Of a DNA stretch of 64,000 nucleotides, positions 1-10,300 are shown in pieces; position 1 is the stretch's first letter; the number at the start of each line of letters is the position of its first letter. The position numbers and the translations under genes were made by a program. The DNA is from Puteibacter caeruleilacunae. GTDB taxonomy: Bacteria; Bacteroidota; Bacteroidia; Bacteroidales; Prolixibacteraceae. The notes below the pieces were generated by a model that was not told where the DNA came from, did no database searches, and saw only the letters and a list, made by a program, of their open reading frames with translations. Location of the stretch: contig SJCO01000001.1 of NCBI GenBank assembly GCA_005217565.1, forward strand, positions 561,893 through 625,892, in the 5' to 3' direction.

Positions 1-2
1 CT

Positions 3-1379
3 TTTTTCTCGTGGGATTTATCGGCCGATTTCTTAGGTATTCACCTCTCTTCACAACAATCATATGCATTAATTATTATTGGTATTACAACGCTTTATAC
101 TCTAAAAGGTGGTATGTTCAGTGTGGTAAGTACCGAGGTGTTACAGTTTATAATCATGACTATCGCCAGTATTGCAATTGCCGTGGTGGCTTACAATATG
201 GTTACTGCAGATCAGATTGCAGCAGTGGTACCTGAATCTTGGGATAATATGTTCTTCTCTTGGCGTCTGGATTTGGATTGGTCTAATCTGTTCCCCGAGC
301 TGAATGATAAGATTGCCTCTGATGGTTTCGGTTTGTTTGGTTGTCTGATTATGATGATGATTTTCAAAGGTATTTTTGCCAGTTTAGCGGGACCTGTTCC
401 TAGTTATGATATGCAACGTATCCTTTCTACAAGAACTCCCGCAGAGGCGGCTAAAATGAGTGGATTAACTCCATTGGTATTGTACTTCCCTCGTTACTTA
501 ATGGTAGCAGGATTTACTGTTATGGCATTGGTTTATTTGAAGCCTGAGTTGGTAGGAATGGGATCGAATATTGATTTTGAATTGGTATTGCCTTTAGCGA
601 TTAAACGATTTGTTCCTGTTGGTCTGCAGGGCTTATTATTGGCAGGTTTGCTTGCCGCTTTCATGGGAACATTTGCCGCGTTTATTAATGCAGCTCCGGC
701 TTATCTAGTAAACGACTTATATAAGAAATACGTGAATCCTAAAGCTTCAGATAAGCGCTTAGTAAGATACAGTTACTTGTCAAGTTTCATTTTGGTATTA
801 ATTGGCGTTGGATTCGGTTTATTTGCAACATCATTGAATAGTCTGACTTTATGGCTTACATCTTCATTGTATGGCGGATATGCTGCAGCCAATGTGTTAA
901 AATGGATATGGTGGCGTTTCAATGGTATGGGATACTTCTGGGGAATGGTTGGAGGTCTGTTAGGATCAGTTATTGCTCCAGCTTTGGTTCGTATATGGTT
1001 CCCAGAGGCAATTGATATCTATATCTTCCCATTGATTCTATTACTTTCATTTGGGGCGTCGTGGATTGGTACTTTAATGACCAAACCGGATGATATGGAG
1101 ACCTTAAAGAAATTCTACAAGCAGACCAAACCTTGGGGATTCTGGAAACCTGTAAAAGAGGCTGTGTTAAAAGAAGATCCTCAGTTTAAGGAGAATAAAG
1201 ATCTACCACGTGATATATTCAATATTTTGATTGGTATTGTATGGCAAATGACAATGGTAGTGTTGCCATTCTATATCATGTTGAGAAATACGCAGGCAGC
1301 AGTTATTACTATGGTAATATTCGCTGCAACTTCAATTCTATTGAAAAAATACTGGTACAATCATATCAATAAGCAATAA
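3..1379 (+). CDS. Sodium:solute symporter (SSF family), 5' end outside window
   Basis: This is the C-terminal part of a sodium-coupled solute symporter of the SSF/SGLT type, an inner membrane protein importing a sugar or other small solute. The reading frame is open from base 3, so the true start lies to the left; the first internal ATG (114) falls inside the conserved stretch GGMFSVVSTEVLQF and is not a start. At least nine hydrophobic segments alternate with short loops, and the last helices follow a charged loop around 1090-1200. The substrate cannot be told from the sequence. It converges on the next gene, with a GC-rich hairpin between them. Confidence 0.88.
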   Translation, partial: FFSWDLSADFLGIHLSSQQSYALIIIGITTLYTLKGGMFSVVSTEVLQFIIMTIASIAIAVVAYNMVTADQIAAVVPESWDNMFFSWRLDLDWSNLFPELNDKIASDGFGLFGCLIMMMIFKGIFASLAGPVPSYDMQRILSTRTPAEAAKMSGLTPLVLYFPRYLMVAGFTVMALVYLKPELVGMGSNIDFELVLPLAIKRFVPVGLQGLLLAGLLAAFMGTFAAFINAAPAYLVNDLYKKYVNPKASDKRLVRYSYLSSFILVLIGVGFGLFATSLNSLTLWLTSSLYGGYAAANVLKWIWWRFNGMGYFWGMVGGLLGSVIAPALVRIWFPEAIDIYIFPLILLLSFGASWIGTLMTKPDDMETLKKFYKQTKPWGFWKPVKEAVLKEDPQFKENKDLPRDIFNILIGIVWQMTMVVLPFYIMLRNTQAAVITMVIFAATSILLKKYWYNHINKQ

Positions 1380-1410
1380 TCACTATAAAAATTGAAGTAA
1401 CATTTTCATA

Positions 1411-2565
1411 TCAGTACCGGGGGGGCGTATGCTCCCCCGGTTCATATTCTGCCGGTAGAGAAGCTCCTATACTTTTTGCTCCAATGGTTGGTGTGAATGA
1501 TATGTGATTGTTGGGAATAATTCCTTCTTTGGTGATAAAGCAAGTGTCATTAAGAAAATAGATATCGGATGATACTACCATTCTACCTTTTTTCTTTGTT
1601 AAATCAGTAGGTTCACCACTACCATTAGGGAAATAACCAATAGTGTAGTGTTTGTTATTACAGCCAACAACAGCTGAGCCTTCTGTAAAATCAATCAGAC
1701 AACTATCAAGGTTGAAAATGGAAGCTCTTTCTTTATCTCTTAAATAGATTCTGTAGCCATTTTTTGCCAATTGATGAGCACATAACGAACGACAAAAATG
1801 TTGCGATGAATTAAAGTACGCTTGTCGCCTGTTCTTTTGAGTTACTTTTTCTGATTGCGTAGAGGTGTCCTGAAAAAAATAATAGCCTAGATACTGACAA
1901 TTTCTGGTTCGTTTCTCATATACAAATGCCACCAAGTCAGAATGAATTTTGTAATCTAATAGAGGAGAATATACTTCTAATGGAGCTGTTGCCTGTACTC
2001 GTAATATCGTAGGCGTATTAAAATAGGCGACAGATTTATCGGCGTTCCATCGTGTTACTTTTAGGTGTTTGAAAAACTCATTGGGCATATCTGGATTTAC
2101 TTTTATACTTCTTTCCTCATATTCCCATTTGAAAACCAATACATCTTCATTTTTGATGTATGCTTTCTTGCCAAACTTGTCGGTACCTAGATATAGATCG
2201 CGGAACAACTGTAAATTTTTTCTTCTGAAGTTTTCATCATATACCTGTACTTCTTTGAGTTGAATATTCTGAGGAGATAATGTTAGTTTAACAGGTTCTT
2301 TGGGAATTTCGTTCAAAGATAGTGTGGATGTTTTATAGCCAATATGGCTGATTACGATCTCGCATGGGAAGGTTAAATTTTCAAGAGAGAATACTCCATT
2401 TACATCACTAATGGTACCGTTGGTCGTTCCATTTTGGTAAATCGTAGTATAGGGGAGTGGGGTGTTATTTTCTGCATTGAATACTTTTCCTGTAAGGTTT
2501 TGCTGACTGAATCCAACCAAGGATAATACTATTAGGCTAATCGCCAATACCATTCTAAGCATCAT
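1411..2565 (-). CDS. Secreted protein with carboxypeptidase-like regulatory domain
   Basis: An exported protein of 384 residues. Residues 1-20 form a signal peptide ending near GFSQ. Residues about 22-100 are a carboxypeptidase-D regulatory-like beta-sandwich (GKVFNAENNTPLPYTTIYQN, then DVNGVFSLENL and SHIGYKT), a module common in the Bacteroidota envelope. The remaining 280 residues match nothing I recognise. This architecture is usual for surface or periplasmic proteins whose role is unknown. The last codons lie inside a GC-rich hairpin. The gene diverges from the MarR regulator. Confidence 0.75.
   Translation of the reverse strand: MMLRMVLAISLIVLSLVGFSQQNLTGKVFNAENNTPLPYTTIYQNGTTNGTISDVNGVFSLENLTFPCEIVISHIGYKTSTLSLNEIPKEPVKLTLSPQNIQLKEVQVYDENFRRKNLQLFRDLYLGTDKFGKKAYIKNEDVLVFKWEYEERSIKVNPDMPNEFFKHLKVTRWNADKSVAYFNTPTILRVQATAPLEVYSPLLDYKIHSDLVAFVYEKRTRNCQYLGYYFFQDTSTQSEKVTQKNRRQAYFNSSQHFCRSLCAHQLAKNGYRIYLRDKERASIFNLDSCLIDFTEGSAVVGCNNKHYTIGYFPNGSGEPTDLTKKKGRMVVSSDIYFLNDTCFITKEGIIPNNHISFTPTIGAKSIGASLPAEYEPGEHTPPRY
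1416..1441. terminator. GC-rich hairpin overlapping a gene end
   Basis: ACCGGGGGGGC and GCTCCCCCGGT form an 11-bp stem with a 4-nt loop in an otherwise AT-rich region between convergent genes. It probably ends transcription from the symporter side, although the T-tract is poor. The hairpin sits inside the last codons of the minus-strand gene. Confidence 0.45.
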
Positions 2566-2719
2566 AAGTTGTTGTTTTTTCTATCATAACGAACGAGTAG
2601 GCGTTTTGTAACAATAATTATGAAGGAAAACGTAACTTTTCTTTAAAGTGCAATTGATCGTTTCATAGGAAAGGTATTGAGAGAATCACCGTTAAATTAA
2701 ACGAATATTTATAAAAGTA

Positions 2720-2750
2720 TTTGCATGTACAACTAATGTCTTTATCTTTG
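2720..2750 (+). promoter_or_regulatory. Bacteroidota-type promoter of the MarR gene
   Basis: TTTG at 2720-2723, a 19-base spacer and TATCTTTG at 2743-2750 match exactly the -33/-7 pattern of the Bacteroidota primary sigma factor (TTTG, N19-21, TAnnTTTG). The start codon is 21 bases downstream. Confidence 0.75.
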
Positions 2751-2753
2751 TAC
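2727..2753. promoter_or_regulatory. Candidate MarR operator (inverted repeat)
   Basis: GTACAA at 2727-2732 and TTGTAC at 2748-2753 form perfect 6-bp arms 15 bases apart and overlap the -7 element. A repressor bound here would block the promoter of the MarR gene, so autoregulation is the simplest reading. This is inferred from position and symmetry only. Confidence 0.35.
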
Positions 2754-2770
2754 TGTTAAAAACTGATACT

Positions 2771-3202
2771 ATGAGTGATTCATGTAAAACATATCAGGAG
2801 TGCTGTCTTTATTTTACGGCAAACTCATTATCGCGTTTTATCAATAATATGGCCGAAGATGCTTTCCGCCTGACTGGATTATCTCCATCATACGGACATC
2901 TTATGCTTTTATTGATTAATGAACCAGGATTAAGTCAAGGAGAACTAAGTCAGCGTATGAATGTGAAAGCATCTACGATGACTCGTTTTATCGATAAGCT
3001 TATCGTAATGCAATATGTAAAGCGAGTACAGGAAGGCAGGACCACGCTTATATTCCCAACAGAAGAAGGCAAGAAGTTAAAAGTACTTATAGATAAGGCG
3101 CTGACCCAACTGTATAAGAATTATTGTGAGGTATTAGGTGAGGAGTTTGCAGTGAGGCTTACAGAAGATATTCATAAAGCCAATACGATATTGAAGAAAT
3201 AA
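2771..3202 (+). CDS. MarR family transcriptional regulator
   Basis: A 143-residue winged-helix DNA-binding protein of the MarR family, normally a dimeric repressor that releases DNA on ligand binding or cysteine oxidation. The HTH lies at about residues 57-80 (GLSQGELSQRMNVKASTMTR), followed by the wing (EGRTTLIFPTEEG). The N-terminus holds Cys5, Cys11 and Cys12, which could make it redox sensitive; that is inference. Length is normal for the family. A strong promoter and a palindrome lie immediately upstream, and two terminators follow, so it is a single-gene transcript. Confidence 0.88.
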   Translation: MSDSCKTYQECCLYFTANSLSRFINNMAEDAFRLTGLSPSYGHLMLLLINEPGLSQGELSQRMNVKASTMTRFIDKLIVMQYVKRVQEGRTTLIFPTEEGKKLKVLIDKALTQLYKNYCEVLGEEFAVRLTEDIHKANTILKK

Positions 3203-3207
3203 AGTGA

Positions 3208-3240
3208 AGTTCCTCTTATTAAAGAGGGCTTTGTTTTTCT
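3208..3240 (+). terminator. Rho-independent terminator after MarR gene
   Basis: CCTCTT (3212-3217) pairs with AAGAGG (3222-3227) across a 4-nt loop, followed by GCTTTGTTTTT. It starts a few bases after the MarR stop codon. Confidence 0.6.
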
Positions 3241-3253
3241 AGAATAATATACT

Positions 3254-3299
3254 AGTCGAGGAAGAAGCAGATCGTGGTTTGCTTATCCTCGACTTTTTT
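3254..3299 (+). terminator. Second terminator with long stem
   Basis: AGTCGAGGA (3254-3262) pairs with TCCTCGACT (3286-3294), and the inner GAAGCA pairs with TGCTT, giving a long stem with one bulge followed by TTTTTT. It backs up the terminator 30 bases upstream. Confidence 0.65.
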
Positions 3300-3406
3300 G
3301 TGAAAACTCATTCTTGAAAGTTGCATTCTGAAATGCGATAATAAGTCTTGAAAATAGGCTTAATAAAAATGATTTTGTACATTAGTGCTTCGTAAATAGC
3401 AAAATC

Positions 3407-3514
3407 ATGACAACAACAACCTATCAGTCTTACCAGAAACAAACAAGGATTACTACATTGTTATTCCTAACTCAAATAGATAAATCAAATTCATTTTACG
3501 CAAAACAATTCTAA
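3407..3514 (+). CDS. Possible 35-residue leader ORF
   Basis: A short frame starts at ATG 3407 (MTTTTYQSYQKQTRITT) and ends with TAA two bases before the ATG of the coiled-coil gene. It is rich in Thr and Gln and has no recognised family. The close junction would suit translational coupling or a leader peptide, but the frame may be fortuitous. Apart from this ORF the 3300-3516 gap shows only AT-rich sequence. Confidence 0.25.
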   Translation: MTTTTYQSYQKQTRITTLLFLTQIDKSNSFYAKQF

Positions 3515-3516
3515 TT

Positions 3517-4458
3517 ATGGAATTTCCTAAGAATAAAGAGCTAAGCCTAATTAATGTCAAACGCAATACACTTACTAAATTACAGTCAGAGCTAAAAGAT
3601 CTTGAAGTCAGACTTCAGTCCAAGAAGAAGGAGGATAAGAAGTGTAAGAGAATTCTTGAGAAAGAGCGACAGGAATATAAAGATATACACGGACTTTCGC
3701 TTACATCTTTGTTTTATACTATCATAGGAAGTAAAGCCGAGAAATTAGAAAAGGAAAAGCAGGAGTATTTATTGGCTAAGCTAAACTATGATAAGCTTCA
3801 AGAAGAAATCGAGTTGATTGATGATAGAAAAAATGAGATATCAAGAGAAATCGAGGAGCTTGGTAATGTTGAAGATGTGTACCAGCAATTACTTAATGAG
3901 AAACAAGAGTATTTGTTTGGATTGAATGATGCAAAAGCCGATGCAATACATGGCCTGGTAGACAAACAATTGGTTATTGATATTAAGGTAAAAGAGATTG
4001 ATGAAGCAGGAGTTGCTGCAGGTGTTGTGATGAGGCAATTGGATCAGGTTATATCGAAACTTAATTCAGCTAAGAATTGGGGAACATATGATATGGTTGG
4101 TGGAGGAGTCATTGCAAGTGCAATGAAACACTCAAAAATTGATGAAGCCAAACGACTAATCAGTAGGACTCAATTTGATATCGATAGACTGATTAAGGAA
4201 CTTAAAGATGTTGATATGCACCTGCATATAAAAAATTCTATCGATATAAGTGGTTTTGAGACTTTCGCAGATTTCTTCTTTGACGGACTGATATTCGACT
4301 ATATGGTGCAAAAGAAGATAGTGAGATCACGCACTCATATTCGTTCAATACATCGAAAAGTATCATTGATTAGAAGTCGTTTGTTGGAAGATAAGAAGAA
4401 GCTTGTGGCTGAAAGGGAATCTCTGGAACAAGAACGCGAGTTACTACTCAATAAATAG
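3517..4458 (+). CDS. Coiled-coil protein of unknown function
   Basis: A soluble 313-residue protein with no signal peptide. Residues about 10-140 are strongly charged, heptad-like coiled coil rich in Lys and Glu. A glycine-rich stretch follows (YDMVGGGVIASAMKHSKIDEA, about residues 192-212), then more helix with a hydrophobic patch FADFFFDGLIFDYMVQKK, and a last coiled coil to the C-terminus. The conserved GGGVIASAMKHSKID patch suggests a real family that I cannot name. It appears to be monocistronic. A role in membrane or protein organisation is possible but unproven. Confidence 0.7.
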   Translation: MEFPKNKELSLINVKRNTLTKLQSELKDLEVRLQSKKKEDKKCKRILEKERQEYKDIHGLSLTSLFYTIIGSKAEKLEKEKQEYLLAKLNYDKLQEEIELIDDRKNEISREIEELGNVEDVYQQLLNEKQEYLFGLNDAKADAIHGLVDKQLVIDIKVKEIDEAGVAAGVVMRQLDQVISKLNSAKNWGTYDMVGGGVIASAMKHSKIDEAKRLISRTQFDIDRLIKELKDVDMHLHIKNSIDISGFETFADFFFDGLIFDYMVQKKIVRSRTHIRSIHRKVSLIRSRLLEDKKKLVAERESLEQERELLLNK

Positions 4459-4591
4459 TATTGTTGAGAATCTCATTTGATGATGCATGCTAATATTCTT
4501 ATTGTAAAGTAAATTGGAATTTGTAAATTAGTTCATTATTTAAATGAGTAATTCTCAATTTTACTCAAGTCAACACCAATAACTTAAACCA

Positions 4592-5944
4592 ATGAACAAA
4601 CTGATTTTCTTTTTATCGGCGTTGTTTTTCCTGTCTGCATGCGCCAAAGAGTCGAAACACTTCGTAATTTTTTCAGGAAAAGTTGATGATCTTAAAGCTA
4701 CACAGCTTACCCTTCAGAATGATTGTGATACCGTGAAAATAGAAATTAACGAAGACCATTCATTTATCGATACCTTAAAAGTGAAGGAGGGATACTTTAA
4801 TCTGCAATGTGGTAGTGTGAAGAATGAAGTATACATTAAACCAGGCTTTAATCTAGACATCCATTTGGGAGATTCCATCTTGTTTGCTGGAGAAGGTGAG
4901 GCAGAGAATAATTACTTGCAAGAAAAACTAATATTGGCTGAGTCTTTGAAGAAATACGAAGATTACAAATATGGCTGTAAGCTGGAGGAAGGACCTTTCT
5001 TGCATTTGATGGATTCAGTTTATACTGTCAAATTTAACCTGCTAAAGGACATCAAGCGTAAGGTTTGTGATGATTTCTTTTTCATGGAGGAGAGCAAGCT
5101 CAAATATGCTTCCTTATGGAAAAAGGCGCTTTATGATGTGGGAAGAAGAATGGTGCTGAGTGATAATGACTATAAGGTTTCGGATGGTTATTATGCCGAA
5201 TTGTATAAGAATATCGATGTTAACGATAATAGACTCGCGGGAATTTATAACTATATCTATTTTGTTGGCTCTTATATTAGTTATATCACTAAAAATCAAT
5301 TGGTAGATAACGATTCAACGGATTTTCAATTAGCATATATGAACGTGATGAATAAGCAAGTTCTTGATGCAGAGGTGAAAGAGAAATTATCATACAATGT
5401 TGGATTAACTAAGTTGGAAAGATCAAAAAGGTTGGATGACGTATACCATTTGATAAAGCTTAATATTTCAGATCAAAAGTATTTAGATAAAGTTGAATCA
5501 ATATACAAGAGATTAAAGAAAATTGAACGAGGTGCCATATCGCCTGATTTTCAATTTGCTGATGTGAATGGGAAAATGGTAGGCTTAAAAGACCTGAAAG
5601 GGAAGCTTGTCTATATTGATGTCTGGTGTACTGGTTGTGGGCCGTGTATGGCAGACCTTCCTTATTTGCAAAAATTAGAGAAGCACTACCGAGGGAAAGG
5701 AATACATTTTGTGAGTATCAATGTATTGGATAAAGAGGAGGTTTGGAAAAAGACCATAAAGGAAAAGCATCTTGAAGGTATACAACTTCATGCTGATAAT
5801 GTGAAAATTAATTTTTTCAAAGCTTATCAGGTTAGAGGTATTCCAAGATATATTTTACTTGATGCAGATGGTCGCATTATCGACTCAAGTGCAAAACGAC
5901 CAACCGATGAGAAACTAAAAGAACAATTAGATCGATTGATCTAA
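4592..5944 (+). CDS. TlpA-like thioredoxin lipoprotein
   Basis: A 450-residue lipoprotein with a C-terminal thioredoxin fold of the TlpA/ResA type, expected to act on disulfides in the periplasm or at a membrane surface. The lipobox LSAC places lipidation at Cys17. Residues about 25-100 resemble the DUF4369-like N-terminal domain often found before TlpA domains, a helical middle follows, and the TlpA domain spans about 317-450. The active site is Cys349-Gly-Pro-Cys352, preceded by an unusual extra Cys346 (WCTGCGPC). A cis-Pro region is visible in VRGIPRYILLD. It heads a gene set (gaps 30, 49 and 28 bases) with a second TlpA protein and the large macroglobulin. Confidence 0.85.
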   Translation: MNKLIFFLSALFFLSACAKESKHFVIFSGKVDDLKATQLTLQNDCDTVKIEINEDHSFIDTLKVKEGYFNLQCGSVKNEVYIKPGFNLDIHLGDSILFAGEGEAENNYLQEKLILAESLKKYEDYKYGCKLEEGPFLHLMDSVYTVKFNLLKDIKRKVCDDFFFMEESKLKYASLWKKALYDVGRRMVLSDNDYKVSDGYYAELYKNIDVNDNRLAGIYNYIYFVGSYISYITKNQLVDNDSTDFQLAYMNVMNKQVLDAEVKEKLSYNVGLTKLERSKRLDDVYHLIKLNISDQKYLDKVESIYKRLKKIERGAISPDFQFADVNGKMVGLKDLKGKLVYIDVWCTGCGPCMADLPYLQKLEKHYRGKGIHFVSINVLDKEEVWKKTIKEKHLEGIQLHADNVKINFFKAYQVRGIPRYILLDADGRIIDSSAKRPTDEKLKEQLDRLI

Positions 5945-5974
5945 GAATAAATAACAACAATAAAAAAGAATCAC

Positions 5975-7309
5975 ATGACGAAAAGATTATTTCTAACACT
6001 TGTAAGTTGTGTTTTACTGATCTCTACAAGTATGGCACAAATTCCTAAAGAAGCATTTCCATTGACAAACTCTTTATCTAAATTGTGGAGTAATGGAAAA
6101 ACAGAGAAAGCCGTAGAATCATCCCTTAAATTATATGATTTATATTCCCCGATGTTTATTGATCGGATTCATCACACACTTGCACAGCATATTAAAGATG
6201 ATCCAAATCTTTATGCATTGAAATATCTAGAGCAAGTATCGCTTAAAAACAATGAAGAGGTGAATAGGATTATTGCACCTATTTATCTTTGGAGCAGAGC
6301 TGTAAACACTAAGGAACAGGGTGGTTTGACTAAAATTATTTCAGAACTTGACGCTCTATTGAGTGATAATTCTGATTATAAGTCCAATGCCGAGAGATAT
6401 GGTCTTTTAATTATTCAGGAGTTGGCAAATAAAAAAGCCATTGATAATAAAAAGGCTGAAAAGTTTACACTTAAGATTATCAGTACACTAGAGAAATATC
6501 CGAATATAGAGAATGTAGTGTCTGATAGGAAGGAAGCAGAGAAACGAGCATGGCACAGATTCCTGCTTGCATACAGTTATGATTATTTGTATTCGAATGT
6601 ATCGAAGAAAGAGGAATACTTAAAGAAAGCTTCTGACTATAGTCCAGATTTGGGTGATCGCTTAAATAAAAGCGCGTATTTTTATGATGCCGCACTGTTG
6701 ACTGGTAATCCTCGCCAAATAGGTTATAAAGGAAAATATAAGAATTATTTGGTTGCGAATAATCGAAAAGATGAAGCACTGAAGTTACAGAGTAATATAA
6801 CCTTTGCATATCCATCCAATGAAAATATAAATTCTTTAAAAGGAATGTATGAGTTAACTGATAAAAACGAGGATTTCGATGCTTATTGGGAGAAGTTTGT
6901 GGATAGTATGGGTAAGCCAGTTCCAACGGTAAAAGTGCAGTTTGATGGTGAAGAATTGGACCTGGCACAGAAATCAAAATGCTGGCGATACATCGACGTT
7001 TGGGGAACATGGTGTGGTCCATGCAAGAGGGAACTTCCAGAATTGCAGGCTCTTTTTGTTGAAAACAGTACGGATAGTAATTCAAAATTGAAAATCTACA
7101 CGTTCTCTTATTGCTCAAAAGATCTAAAAGGCTTTATGAGTAAAAATAAGTATACATTTCCAGTTAGTGAGATAGATAAAGAGGTTAATGATTCATTTGA
7201 AGTTGCAGGATATCCTACTAAAATATTGATCACACCAAGTGGTAACTATATTAAAATACCATTTGGAGTGAATTGGAAAATGTATATCAAGAACTATACT
7301 TTGATGTAG
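5975..7309 (+). CDS. Secreted TlpA-like thioredoxin-domain protein
   Basis: A 444-residue exported protein with a signal peptide (residues 1-21, ending SMAQ), a helical middle that looks TPR-like at about 60-300, and a C-terminal TlpA domain at about 310-444. The active site is WGTWCGPCKRELP with Cys347 and Cys350, and the cis-Pro motif is in VAGYPTKILI. It is 30 bases after another TlpA-like gene and 49 bases before the macroglobulin gene, so the three are probably co-transcribed. Likely a periplasmic thiol-disulfide protein; reductase versus oxidase cannot be decided. Confidence 0.85.
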   Translation: MTKRLFLTLVSCVLLISTSMAQIPKEAFPLTNSLSKLWSNGKTEKAVESSLKLYDLYSPMFIDRIHHTLAQHIKDDPNLYALKYLEQVSLKNNEEVNRIIAPIYLWSRAVNTKEQGGLTKIISELDALLSDNSDYKSNAERYGLLIIQELANKKAIDNKKAEKFTLKIISTLEKYPNIENVVSDRKEAEKRAWHRFLLAYSYDYLYSNVSKKEEYLKKASDYSPDLGDRLNKSAYFYDAALLTGNPRQIGYKGKYKNYLVANNRKDEALKLQSNITFAYPSNENINSLKGMYELTDKNEDFDAYWEKFVDSMGKPVPTVKVQFDGEELDLAQKSKCWRYIDVWGTWCGPCKRELPELQALFVENSTDSNSKLKIYTFSYCSKDLKGFMSKNKYTFPVSEIDKEVNDSFEVAGYPTKILITPSGNYIKIPFGVNWKMYIKNYTLM

Positions 7310-7358
7310 TGTTGAAGTAACGAGATCTTAAAACCACAAAAAAAATCAAACCACTAAC

Positions 7359-10300
7359 ATGATAGCCGTGAATAAATTTCTACTATTAACAGTTCTTTTT
7401 ATTGGAGTACAGTTTGCCTATGCGCAAAAGAAGTATGATAAACTTTGGAATGAAGTTGAAGGCCTCGAACTTGAAGGAAAGTTTAAAAGTGCCAATGTAG
7501 TTGTAGATAAGATATTGAGTAAGGCCAAAAGAGCAAAGGAAACTCAACAAATAACAAAGAGCTTTATCTATAAGTCGAAATTCACGCTATTGTTAGAGGA
7601 GGAAGCACATGAGAGAGTCATCAATGAGCTTGAGGCTACAATTAAGGAGAGTGCCTTCCCAACGAATGTGTTGCTAGAATCGGTATATGCAGGATTCTTA
7701 CAGCAGTACTTAAGCAGGAATCGATTTAAGATCCAAAAGCGTACTAAAGTTGAGGGAGCACTTGGTTCTGATGATTTTGAGAAATGGGATTTGAATACTT
7801 TGGTGGAGCAGATAGCTTTGCATTACCGACTGTCGCTAGCTAATAGTGATAAACTAAAGGAGTTGCCTATTACCGATTTTAAAGAACTGTTAACCGATAG
7901 TAAGACCTCGCATAAGTTTCGACCTACATTATTTGACTTTTTAGCTCATCGTGCAAAAGATTTCTATAAGGAGAAAAAATGGTATCTGGATATGCCTAAA
8001 AAGCCATTCTTTATAAATGATCCAGTGGTGTTTGCTCCTACAAAGAAGTTCGCAGAAGCGTTATTTGCGACGCAGGATAGTATTTATTCAAACAGAAATA
8101 CCTTAAAGATATTTCAGCAGCTAGAGTCTTTTCATGAAGAGACAAATACAATGGCTTATGTTGATGTGGCGCTTGAGCGATTAAAATTTGCCCGAGACAA
8201 GGCTATCATTGAGAATAAAGATGATTTGTATTTGGATGCCTTAATTGACCTTGCGAAACGATTGGAAGGAGATGAAGGCTCAGCGATAGTGAATTATAAT
8301 ATTGCCAAGTTCTATTACGATGCTAGTCAGCAGAGAAATGCTAAGTTTGATAAGAAGCTAAAAGATTATCGAATCAAGGCAGTGGAGATCTGTAGTGATG
8401 TTGTTGATGCGTACCCTAATTCTGATGGAGGTTTACTATGTGAGGTGTTGAAGAATAAAATTCAACGTAAATCAGTATCTATTATGACCGAAATGTATGT
8501 TGCTCCTGATAACCCATTTCTGGCAAATGTAACCTTTATGGGAGTCGATGATTTATATGTTTCTGCTTATAAAATACCTTTCAATTACTTTGAACGAGAA
8601 AAACATAACAAACGAGATAGTCTTATAAAGGTGGTGATTAACAATCATAAACCCATTGTTACGAGATCCTACAAACTGCAGACAAAGAAGGACTACTACA
8701 AATACACTACAGAGGTTGATTTTTCGGGTTTATCTAAAGGATACTATTTGATTCTATCTTCAAAGACTGAGAAGATAAAATCGATGCAGGAGATCTTTAA
8801 TCATGCTACATTAACTGTAAGCAATCTCTCGATGATCTCGATTAATAGAAAGAAAGATTATGCGATTAAGCTATTAGAACGCGAAACAGGTAAGCCGCTA
8901 GACAATGTTACTGTAACAGTCACAGAGAAGAAGGACTTAGTAAAGAAAGGTACAACAGATGAGTTAGGAGAGTTTCTTATCTCAAAAAACAAAAAATTTC
9001 GAAGATGTAGGATCGTTGCTGTAAGTAAGGGCGATACATTGATCAACTCTAGTGAATTTGTTAGTTCGCACTATCGCAGAGAAGAAAAGAAGAGACATCA
9101 CGCAAGAATGTATTTATACTTGGATCGAAGCATATACCGCCCAGGACAAACGATTTACTTCAAAGGATTAATGGTTGAGAAAAAAGATGGTAAGCCAAAT
9201 GTTGTTCCTGATACTTATACCTCAATTACCATCTATGATGCCAATAATGAAGAGCTTAAAGAGTTTAGGCTGAAGACCAATGAATATGGATCGGTTAGTG
9301 GAGAATTTAAACTGCCTCGAAATACGCGTACAGGTGAGTTCTCGATTGAAATGGATGAAGATTATGGTACCGATGATGAAGATGAGGATTCATTCTATGA
9401 TGAACTAGATGACGTTGTCTATGCTAAACTTGAGTTTTTAGTAGAAGAGTATAAGCGTCCACGTTTTGAGGTTGTGTTTAATGAAATGACTGATAATTGC
9501 GTGGTGGGTGACAGTATAGCTGTTACAGGATACGCCAAGGCTTTTCTTGGGGCTAATATCACAGAGGCACAGGTGAACTATACTGTTACCAGAGTAATAA
9601 GAAGAGCCTGGGGACATCGCTTTTTTGGAGGATCAACTTCAAAGGTGATAAAGACTGGTTCAACAACTACCGATTCAGATGGTAAGTATTCAGTTGATTT
9701 TGTTGCTTCTCCTGATTCCTTAACCAGCAAGGCCGACAAACCAGTTTTTGTGTATACGATAAAAGTTGATGTTACAGACAGTAATGGGGAAACACATCGT
9801 GATTCAAAGAATGTTAGAGTTGGTTACCATAACCTGGAAGTAGATCTTGTTCTTGCAGATAAATTGAATGGCGCAGAGGAGCAGGAGGTAAAAATCAACA
9901 CAACCAATTTAAATAACCAACCAGTAGATGCTATAGTTGAGGTTGCTATCGAAAAGCTGATTAGTCCGGATAGGGTATTGCGCAAGAAACCTTGGAAAAT
10001 TGTAGAATTAAATACGCTTCCCAAAGATAAATTTATCAAGCTATTCCCAAATGAAGCTTATGATAGCACAGATGTAAAGTTGCATTGGAAGCATGGTGCT
10101 GAAGTGTTTGCAAAACAGTTCCAGGCTTCGGAAGATAAAATATTTTCTTTGGATAACATTTCGGAGTGGGAATCTGGTGCTTATAATGTCATGGTTAAGG
10201 CAGTTGATGTATTTAATGATACCGTTATTACAAATAAGAGAATTGAGGTTTATCATTTAACAGATGAGACTATTGCGGATAATCAGCTTTTTGACCATAC

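Noticed and set aside
11-235. A 74-residue frame overlapping the start of the symporter
   Set aside because: Its composition is rich in Tyr and Cys and it lies out of frame inside the real symporter reading frame.
6480-7118. A 212-residue minus-strand frame inside the second TlpA gene
   Set aside because: The plus-strand gene here has a signal peptide and a full thioredoxin motif; the opposite frame is a shadow with low-complexity residues.
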